DNA from: Cannabis sativa
Lineage: Eukaryota > Streptophyta > Magnoliopsida > Rosales > Cannabaceae
Length of the DNA stretch: 64,000 nucleotides
Reading direction: 5' to 3'
NCBI RefSeq assembly: GCF_029168945.1
Contig: NC_083607.1
Span: 12,046,001 to 12,110,000, forward strand
Shown here: positions 56,149-64,000 of the stretch, piece after piece
Layout: each line of letters opens with the position of its first letter
Numbering within the stretch: the first letter of the stretch is position 1
Translations under genes and position numbers: made by a program
Notes under the pieces: generated by a model
The model's input: the letters and a program-made list of their open reading frames with translations, nothing else
Databases searched by the model: none
What the model was told of the DNA's origin: nothing

Positions 56149-57382
56149 GACTGGCATAAGCCCTCATGTCATCACACATGTACTCAATGTCAACCCGGAC
56201 ATGCCTCCTGTCCAGCAAAAGAGACGCCCGCTCGACTCGGTGAAAGCCGAAGCTCTAGAGAAAGAGGTGGACAAACTTCTGACTAACGGCATGATCCGTG
56301 ACGTGTACTATCCGGAGTGGCTGGCCAATCCGGTCCTGGTGCCCAAGCCGAACGGAACTTGGCGAGTTTGTATAGATTTCACCGATCTAAACAAAACTTG
56401 TCCAAAGGACTGCTTCCCGCTGCCCAGGATCGACCAGATGGTAGATGCCACTTCTGGATTCAAACTGCTATCCTTCATGGATGCCTATGCTGGGTACAAT
56501 CAAATAAAAATGCATACGGCAGACCAGGAGTGCACTAGCTTCAGGACCGATAAGGGGGTATACTGCTACTTAGTCATGCCCTTCGGACTGAAGAATGCCG
56601 GAGCAACCTATCAAAGAATGGTTAACCGGATGTTTAAAGGCCTCCTGGGGCGAAACATGGAGGTTTATGTAGACGACATGCTCGTCAAATCCAAAGCATG
56701 CAACAGCCATGCAAGCGACTTAGAAGAATGCTTCGAAGTGGTCCGCAGATACGACATGAAGCTCAACCCAAAGAAATGCACCTTTGGGGTTAAATCAGGA
56801 AAGTTCCTGGGCTTCATCGTCAGTCAAAGGGGGATTGAGGCAAATCCGGAAAAAATCCAGGCTCTCCTGAGCATGCCATCCCCCAAAAAACATAAAGATG
56901 TGCAGAGCCTGACTGGAAAGGTAGCTGCTTTAAGCCGTTTCATCTCTCGGTCCACGGACAAGTGCATACCCTTCTTCAACGTGCTAAAGAAGTGCCAAAA
57001 GTTCGAATGGTCAGACGAGTGCGAGGAGGCATTCAAAAAGCTAAAAGAGCACATGGCCAAGCCTCCTATCTTATCAAAACCCGTCCTCGGAGAAGACCTA
57101 TTTCTTTATTTGGCTGTCTCCGAAAACGCGGTCAGCGCTGCCCTAGTCCGGCAAGAAGAGAAAACTCAGCATCCTGTGTACTATGTCAGCAAGCGCATGA
57201 TAGGGGCCGAAACAAGATACCCAGTCATTGAAAAGTTGGTTTTTTGCCTCCTGATGCCATCAAGGAAGTTGAGGCCATACTTCCAAGTACATCCGATCAA
57301 AATTCTGACCAACCACCCGCTCCGCAAGTCCTCCAAAAACCTGAAGCATCCGGAAGGCTCCCCAAGTGGGCAATGGAGCTAA
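56149..57382 (+). pseudogene. Tat reverse transcriptase and first RNase H
   Basis: Open frame 2 through the whole RT: NPVLVPKPNGTWRVCIDFTD, FPLPRIDQMVDATSG, MPFGLKNAGATYQRMV and the catalytic YVDDMLVKS near 56665-56690. The connected RNase H follows (VSENAVSAALVRQ..., HPVYYVSKRM). The frame breaks near 57320 and ends at 57382; the next domain continues in frame 1. The RT itself has no internal stop. Confidence 0.9.
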
Positions 57383-59217
57383 GTCAATTCGACTTGCACT
57401 ACATGCCCCGAATTTCTATAAAAGGCCAAGCCTTGGCGGACTTCATTACTGAATGCAACGAAGCCGAGGCAACCGCGAATACACCGGTACCGCCAATCCC
57501 CACATGGAGAGTATTTGTAGACGGAGCCTCCAATGAAAACGGTTCTGGAGCCGGAGTGGCGATGATATCACCAACCGGACTGCGACTCCAGGCGGCCCTA
57601 CGATTTGACTTCGCAGCTTCAAACAATGAGGCCGAATATGAAGCCCTAATAGCAGGGCTGAAATTAGCAAAAGCTGTAGGAGCCAAAAGAGTGGAAGTCT
57701 ATAGTGATTCCCAATTGGTCGTAAACCAGGTATTCGGAGAATACCAAACACGCGGCGAGCGAATGGCCGCGTACGTAACAATAGTCCGGGAACTGCTCCA
57801 CGAGTTCACGGACTACAAAATAGAAAGAATCCCCCGGGAAAAGAACGCTCACGCGGACTGTCTGGCTAAGTTAGCCTCGGATAGCGAAATCGAAGAGCTG
57901 GGGGTAGTACCAGTGGAACGCTTGGCAGAGCCAAGCATCAAAATAAAAGAGACCATGCTAACGGTTGGGCAAGAACCCAGCTGGATGGTTCCCATCATAA
58001 AATACATAACAAAAGGTGAGTTGCCCCAAGAAAGGGCACTGTCTCGGAAGATTCAGTATCAGGCTCATCGTTATGTAATGATGGATCAAATTCTCTACCG
58101 AAGAGGACTCAGCATGCCTTATTTAAGGTGTGTATCGGACCCTGAAGCTAGACAAATCATGCTAGAGGTCCACGAAGGGTTCTGTGGAGATCATACGGGA
58201 GGACCCAGTCTCTCAAAGAAAATACTGAGACAAGGGTACTTCTGGCCAACAATGAAAAAAGATTGCATAGACTACGTCCAAAAGTGTGATTCGTGTCAAA
58301 GGTTCGCGAACATACCGAGAACTCCTCCAAATGAAATCACCCTGATGACTAGTCCCTGGCCCTTCGCGGTATGGGGAATAGATCTTATTGGGTCCCTGCC
58401 AACAGGAAAAGGAGGAGTAAAGTATGCAATAGTAGCAGTAGACTACTTCACCAAATGGACGGAGGCTGAGCCCATGAAGACAATAACTGCTAAAAAAGCA
58501 CTGGACTTTGTTATTAAAAACATAGTGTGTCGATATGGCCTGCCTCACAAAATAGTCTCTGACAATGGAAAGCAATTCGATTGTGAGGAGTTTACTGACT
58601 TTTGCAACCAACACGGAGTAGTGAAAAGCTTCTCCGCGGTGGCCAGACCTCAAACAAACGGTCAAGCGGAAGCAGTCAATAAAATCCTAAAGGTCACCTT
58701 GAAGAAAAAGCTGCTGGCCTGCAAAAACAAATGGCCTGAAGAGTTGCCAAGAGTGTTATGGGCCTACCGGACGACCCCCAGAACCACGACCGGTCACTCG
58801 CCTTTTTCAATGGCGTACGGTTGTGAAGCGATGGTCCCGGTAGAAACGTTATTCCCATCCCACAGGAGGACGACTTACGATCCAGCCACGAATCAAGCTT
58901 TGCTTCAAGAGGCTTTGGATCAGGTCGAAGAACTCTGGGATGAGTCTCAAATACGGATGGCAGCTTATCAAAGGAAGGTGACCAAGTATTTTAACTCTAA
59001 GGTTAAAAACAAAAAATTTGCTATTGGGGATATGGTCTTAAGAAGAGTCTTCCCAGCCACCCAAGAACCCGGAGTGGGGGTACTTGGGCCAAATTGGGAA
59101 GGACCATATGAAATCGAGGACGAAATCGGCTCCGGCACTTACAAGCGAAAAAGAATGGATGGAACCATTGTGCCAAGGGCCTGGAATGTCGATCACCTCA
59201 GAAAATATTACCAATAG
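57383..59217 (+). pseudogene. Tat second (archaeal-type) RNase H and integrase
   Basis: Open for over 600 codons to TAG 59215-59217. The second RNase H has VFVDGASNENGSGAGV, NNEAEYEALIAGL, YSDSQLVVNQV and HADCLAKLAS, the feature separating Tat from most Ty3/gypsy lineages. Integrase has the zinc-binding segment (HEGFCGDHTGG...CDSCQRF) near 58170-58300 and the catalytic acidic positions in WGIDLIG, VSDNGKQF and QTNGQAEAVNK. The C-terminus has GDMVLRRVF and ends HLRKYYQ. It lacks a start of its own and would be translated as part of the polyprotein, so the upstream breaks disable it. Confidence 0.88.
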
Positions 59218-59383
59218 CCAGAAATGTAACTTAGACTTTGTTTAAAGAGTTTGTACCGTCCAAATGTATGCCTCCTCCACATGTTGAATAAAACTGAGTG
59301 CCTTAAAAACAAAGTTTCTATGCCACTCAGGGGGGTACTAGGGTATACCGCACGGACAGACAGAAAACAAACTAAGTAAAATA

Positions 59384-59583
59384 TCCTGACCCAAAGGGCA
59401 GGTCAAAAAAAGAAAAGTATGCGCAAAAATAAAAAGCATAAGTATAAAAATCCTGATCCAAAGGACAGGTCATAAAGAAGAGAAATATGTGCGTCGAAAG
59501 AGATCACGTATAAATATCCTAGCCCAAAGGGCAGGTCAAATATATACAAATGGCCCGGGGACAGGCCTTAAAAATTGTCTCCC
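59384..59583 (+). repeat. Imperfect tandem repeats after integrase
   Basis: TCCTGACCCAAAGGGCAGGTC recurs with changes at 59384, 59451 and 59517, a period of 66-67 bp, with a degenerate fourth part (GGGGACAGGCC) near 59557. It lies in the spacer between pol and the antisense gene, where Tat elements often carry tandem repeats. Confidence 0.88.
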
Positions 59584-59841
59584 CTTTAAATAAAAAACAG
59601 TTACATAAATGTATTGTCTCAAAGTAGATGTATGTAAAAGAAAAAAATATATAAAAGAAGTGGGTGGAATCCTGGTTGTACTGGGTTAATCTCGAGCGGC
59701 TCAGTCAATACGCGGAGGAAGGCGAGGTCCGATGCGCGCCTCTACCATGGCATCAAGCTTCTTCTTCTTCTCCCAAAATTTGGCAATCATTTCCTCAGGT
59801 TTGGGGTAGAAGGTAAGCTTGATATTTTGGTCGTTGGTAGA

Positions 59842-62800
59842 TCAAGCCATGAAGACTCCATCATCGAAGCGCTTAGGGCACCGGCCACAGAAAACGGGAG
59901 AAAGAAGCTCAGCTCTTTTTGCCTTCTTTGAGGCTTGTTCCTTGAAGTCCCTGAGCTCCTTCAGCTCCGCGGCTAGAGCGGCCCTGGACTCTAAGTTTGC
60001 CTGGTGAGTTTCCTCTAAGGATCTCACCTTGGCAACCATCTCGTCCAAGGCTTCCCTGGCCTCTGGGAGCTCCCGCTTGGCCTTTGCAGCGGCCTCACCT
60101 TCCGCCCTCAGCTCCTCTTGGTGCTTGGCCTCCAGCCTGTCCCTCCGCTGGGCCTCATCCCGGATCATGGCCTCCGCCTAGGCTTCCCTCCACTTAGCCT
60201 CCTCCTCATTGGCCTTGGCAGCAGCCTCCCGGCGCTCAGCAGCCTCCTGGTAAAGCTGCCTCTCCGCAGTGAGGTCCTGAAGAACCTTCCTGACTTCGTT
60301 CATGTCCCTAAAATCAGACAGAACGAAGCCATGGTTAATTATGTTCTTGGAGAGGCGGCCAACCTCAGCAGCAAGCTAAACAACAATGCAAGTGTAAGAA
60401 AGAATCTCCAAAAAAGAATAAGGGGAAAAACAAAATTACAAAGCACTTACCACAGTGAGGGAGTGGCTGAGGTCCTGGACCTGGAAGATGGAGTTCAGGG
60501 AGGCACAAGTAGCGAACCGCTTAGGCGCGCACCGGGTAAGCTGAGAAGCAAACTTGCCAGTCATCTCCGCGGCGAAGGGAGCCAAGGTGGGGCCAAGGAA
60601 GCGACGGAACCAGTCCGATAGGGGGTCCAAATTTAGGTCCCACGGATCCTGGTACTCCGGGTTGTTGATGGTGTCTTGCACCTCCACCCGAAGAACCCTC
60701 CTAAGGGCTTCCATCTCAGCAAACCCCCGGGAGTATTCATCCATGGCATAGTTATGTTTGGCTATCCGAAGCTCCTGCCGCGCCTCGTCTCCAGGAACCG
60801 GAGTCAACACATTGTTGGGAGGGGCAGTATGCTCTTCCATGGGAGAGACCCCACCATCAAGACCGTGGGCCGGAGTATCAGCTCTCCGAGGCCGCTTGGG
60901 CTCTTCCTGGGCAATCATTTTACCCTTACGCTTGCGAATCAGAGCAATCTCTTGCTCTTCTTCACTTTTTTCAACTTCCTCAGGAAGAGCCCGGAGCCCT
61001 CTTGCACCTTCTTCAACTTCCTCAGAAAAGCCCCATTGCTTTTCTTGACCTTCTCCCGACAGCACCTCCTCGTCATCCACTAAATCAATAGTGTCGGGGG
61101 GAGCGCTGGAAGAAATCTTTAGAGCAGGGGCCATTGGGGAAGAAGTAAAGGCAGGAGGAGCCTCAGGAGTGTGAACCCCAGCGAGCTGATCCAAGATGGC
61201 ATCCATGGAGATACCTGCTACAATAAAAGAAAGCAAGTGTTAGAACATCTGTGGGAAACCACCAACACAAGATATGACAAATAAGCTAGTCCTACCCTGA
61301 CTCTCTAATTCGGCCCTAGCAAAGTTCCGAATTTTTATGCTGGCAGCATCATCTCCGAGATAGTTCTCCGAAGGCCGGAACCAGCTGGATGTAATGTAAG
61401 CTGAAGGACCTAAGGGAACAGGCTCCGGAGGACCAGAACCCATCCGAGATCGACCTAGGAAATCTCCTAAGTTTGAAAAATAAAATTCCTTCAAGTGATC
61501 CCCCCACCGGGTCGAGGGCATCCTAAACCTATACAGACGCTCGTCGAACCCTACGGGCCTAAGACTAGCATACTCGCCAACAGAAGGAACATAATGAACT
61601 ACCAAAGGAGACTTACCGCCGGCACCAGAAGTGCTGGCACCAGGAGCCCCAGTGTTCGGCTCTGGAACCAAAGGCTGTGGCCTGGGAGCCCTTCTCTCCG
61701 TTGAATCCCCAATGTGAAGGGGCTTTCCGGCAATCGCCTGACTCCTTCTCTCCACCAGGCTCCCACCACGGAGCGTCCTCCCGAAAGCCGCCTGGGCATT
61801 AGAGTACGCCTTCTCCTGGGCCTTCCGGTAGAGATACTCCTGGTATTTCTTCTCTGCCGTGGCGATGATCTCGTCCCGGAAGGTCTTCTCCGCGACCAGC
61901 GCCCTCACATTGGGGCAGATGACCCGGGAAAGGTTAGAGTCCTCAACGGATTGATGCGGAAGGATGAGTTTTGCCTTCCTACAGTTCTCCGTAGTGACCA
62001 GACCCCCGACGTCAAGATCGGCCCGGTCGTAAGAGGCAAAGGCCTGGGCTCTCCGAAGAAAGGCCTGAGTAGGTGCAGTCCGTTCATATGGAGGAATCCT
62101 CACCCACTCAGTAAGGAGCTCCGGGTGGTCCACTGCCCTGAATCCGGAGGAGAAGAAAAAGCGATGGCGATACTCCTTAACGTGAGTCTGCCTGTTATAC
62201 GGGACCACCCCTTCGTTAGCAGGGTGGGCCCGGAACCCATAAAAACCGTCCTTAAGTTTGTCCCCCTTCTTGGGGACGGAGACAAGTTCATAAAAATACA
62301 AAATTTCTGCCGGGCGGGGAGATCCCCATCCCCGGGCGGCATAAAAAATAAATAAGCCTGAAAGCAGGCGGTAAGCTTGGGGAATAAGTTGGTATGGCGC
62401 AAGGCCGACAAAAACTAGAAAATTAATAAAATAATCCTGAAGAGGAAGCATGGCCCCGGCCATCAGATGCGTTTGGCTCCAGGCCCCGAAGCCGTCGTAG
62501 TTGTGGTTGGGCGTCTTCGCGTCGCGAGGTGGCCGATGGTAGGTCCCCGAGGTGGAAGGCTTGATTCCAGCAACCTCCACAATGTTTTCCAATTGATGGG
62601 GACAGGTCAAGGTGGAATAAAGCTCAGCTGCTTCCCATCCGTTCGCCGGGACTTATACCCCTCCTGGGCAACGGGTCCCAGGGAGACCTCTTCAAAGGTG
62701 GCCATGCGCTTACCACTTTTCTTTGATGACTTTGAGCCAGAAGCAGACATTTTTCTATTCTGTAAAAAGAGTAAGATTCCAGCAGTTAGGCCCCATACCA

Positions 62801-63242
62801 AACCCTAAAATAAGAAAAAGGGAATGGGGGTCCCCTAACCGCTGGAAAGAGGCCCCCTCCGGACACGTGTCAGACAGGAAACCCTAGAAGGATTCCCTGG
62901 ACAAGTGTCGGGTGCAGTAAATTCACAGAAAATGGCTTTACGCGATAAAGAAAACAAAAAGAAAAGAGTCTGTCCTATGCCCTAAGCAACCATTATACGA
63001 AGAACGTATGGCCTTCTACAAAGAAAATACACAATAACAACAGAGGTGTGACAATAGCAATCCTATCACTAGAGCAGTAAATTCAAACAGACTATATGAA
63101 GGATTTAAACACTTGCATGCCCAGAAATTTCGAATGCAAACCCAGAAAAGAACAAACAGATAAGTAGTAGCATGCCATTCAATAATAAAGCAAAGGATGC
63201 AAAAAGCTTATGATGAAGTGTTGAACTGGGGGTCCTGTTACG
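59842..63242 (-). pseudogene. Antisense spliced gene of the Tat element (Transposase_28-like / putative gypsy-type protein)
   Basis: Minus-strand gene with three coding exons and an upstream noncoding exon. The 5' UTR exon ends at 63242 with a GT donor; a 481-bp intron ends at an AG at 62760. Coding exon 1 is 62750 (ATG) to 61296, exon 2 61215-60451, exon 3 60375-59842 (TGA). All introns are GT-AG with polypyrimidine tracts, and coding phase is kept across both coding junctions (...ESQ|GISM..., ...SLTV|LAAEV...). Exon 1 has the hydrophobic, Pro-rich region LQDYFINFLVFVGLAPYQL that resembles the plant domain named Transposase_28 in Pfam, despite no known transposase activity. Exon 3 is a long Ala/Glu/Lys/Arg coiled coil. 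Two defects: a frameshift near 62610-62625 and an in-frame TAG at 60180-60178. The function in Tat elements is unknown. Confidence 0.82.
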
Positions 63243-63407
63243 AGTCGAGTAAAGACAAGAAGGACTGGTAGCAACGAGCGAAGAAGAAGTAGAAACATCG
63301 CAAAGTGTTTAAAGGCCTTGTTCTAGGTCTGGGGATTTTCTCTCTAGGAAATTTGAGCAAAGTTGGCAAGAAATGGGAAGTAACCGAAATGAAGAAAAGG
63401 TGGTGGC

Positions 63408-63414
63408 TTTTATA
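63408..63414 (-). promoter_or_regulatory. TATA box of the Tat antisense gene
   Basis: Minus-strand CTTATAAAAGCC lies about 170 bp before the 5' UTR donor site and 660 bp before the ATG. Position, context and the following leader make a plausible independent promoter on the strand opposite to gag-pol. Confidence 0.65.
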
Positions 63415-63734
63415 AGAAAAAATGCATGAGGAACAGGCGTCATCACCTACCAATCGAACAGTGAGGGAGCGCACGATTCAAATGCTCAAAGATCAACAGA
63501 CCAGATTGATTTGCAATAAAGGCGGTGGAAAAGCTTGAGTATCCGTTTGACACCATTAATGCGCAGTATCAATCAATGGGCGTGAAAAGAATCGACCTCT
63601 GCGAAAAGTGAATCGCTGCATTAAATGCCATCATTAAATACACCCTCACGCGCTCAAAGCTCGTGCCAGAAAACCGAGGAGTCAACCGGAGGCACTTGAA
63701 CAAGCCTTGTTTCATTTTTCAAATAAACAAGACT

Positions 63735-63757
63735 TGGGGGGTAAATGTTGCCCCTAG
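63735..63757 (+). other. Tat polypurine tract and first bases of the 3' LTR
   Basis: TTGGGGGGTAAA directly precedes TGTTGCCCCTAG. After 12 bp the sequence no longer follows the 5' LTR and instead follows the family X LTR. Confidence 0.8.
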
Positions 63758-64000
63758 TTTTATGCCCTAAATAAAACTCATTTCAATATAATCAGATTTA
63801 CTTATTAATATAGATCAGAAATAACATTTAATGTTGCATGGTTCACATGATTTATTTCATGATTATATGTACATAATGTATAAATTCATCTGAAACCCTT
63901 TTCACACACTTGATCCTGTTTACTGTGCCGTCAACACATTGGAGAGTAAACATGACTATGTGAATAAAGTTTCCTAGATTTATCAGACACAGGGTTTTAC
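63758..64000 (+). repeat. LTR of family X, third copy (continues beyond window)
   Basis: TTTTATGCCCTAAATAAAAC then AATATAATCAGATTTACT and TTGCATGGTTCACATGATTT follow 49980-50100 closely. The first six or so bases of the family LTR (TGTTAG) are replaced by the start of the Tat LTR. Later it diverges from the 49973 copy (CCGTCAACACATTGGA against GTTGTCAACACAGTGGA). Confidence 0.8.

Larger units (their letters stand above)
52620..63757 (+). mobile_element. Tat-lineage Ty3/gypsy retrotransposon with antisense gene
   Basis: Complete 5' LTR (52620-53398), PBS, gag, protease, RT-RNase H, a second RNase H, integrase, a 3' region of about 4.5 kb with an antisense gene, a purine tract (GGGGGGTAAA) and the first 12 bp of the 3' LTR (TGTTGCCCCTAG, 63746-63757). 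Dual RNase H and an antisense reading frame downstream of integrase are features known from the Tat group. Length without the rest of the 3' LTR is 11.1 kb. It inserted into the inverted family X LTR. Sense coding is interrupted by a few frameshifts and stops. Confidence 0.93.

Noticed and set aside
60118..60621. Plus-strand open frames opposite the Tat antisense gene (also 60676-61083 and 61714-62355)
   Set aside because: They are GC-rich shadows; only the minus-strand frames join through splice sites and have domain and coiled-coil character.

Overview
This is a piece of a nuclear plant genome, most likely a eudicot. It is very AT-rich between genes, and its few host exons have plant-type GT-AG introns. 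Almost everything else is transposable elements nested in one another: Ty3/gypsy, Ty1/copia, Cassandra, LINE, Mutator-like, Tourist-like and Helitron. Nothing in the sequence fixes the species. No bacterial operon, CRISPR array or tRNA gene was seen, and the only rRNA-like segment lies inside a Cassandra LTR.

Layout. 1-9174: a decayed Ty3/gypsy chromovirus in the order gag(rest)-pol-LTR-PBS-gag(N-terminus), followed by a Cassandra TRIM element joined to chromovirus leader/gag sequence, with that leader/gag segment present twice. 9175-11176: a minus-strand solo LTR inserted in a LINE fragment. 11627-19796: host gene 1, an intact five-exon short-chain dehydrogenase/reductase (SDR, tropinone-reductase-like) on the minus strand; intron 3 holds a complete Ty1/copia element and intron 2 a 944-bp Mutator-like element. 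19797-33404: a DNA-transposon-rich spacer (MITEs, a 2.6-kb inverted-repeat element, Helitron ends) plus two truncated LINEs. 33405-42151: host gene 2, a second intact SDR with matching exon structure, also on the minus strand; its 7.5-kb intron 2 contains a Helitron, a LINE fragment and a nearly full LINE. 42152-46520: noncoding, with a small Helitron, a LINE tail and a 603-bp tandem duplication. 46520-52619: a Tat-like gag remnant split by a solo LTR, then two copies of one LTR family in head-to-head inverted orientation. 52620-63757: a nearly complete Tat-lineage Ty3/gypsy element with gag, protease, RT, two RNase H domains and integrase, and behind them an antisense, multi-exon gene with its own TATA box and spliceable introns. 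63758-64000: another copy of the LTR family seen at 50-52.6 kb.

How the parts relate. The two SDR genes are paralogues. Exons 2 and 3 are the same length in both (208 and 217 bp) and the intron phases agree, so they arose by tandem duplication and were then spread apart by transposon insertion. Both keep the nucleotide-binding motif and the Ser-Tyr-Lys triad, so both probably encode enzymes; the substrates cannot be told from sequence. None of the retroelements has an unbroken coding capacity in this window, although the Tat element and the 36.6-41.2 kb LINE are close.

The most unusual observations are (1) the chromovirus/Cassandra chimera, whose joints fall in short sequences shared by the two elements, (2) the chromovirus whose gag is broken at nearly the same codon on both sides of a single LTR, and (3) the spliced antisense gene inside the Tat element, with promoter, 5' UTR intron and three coding exons readable from the sequence.
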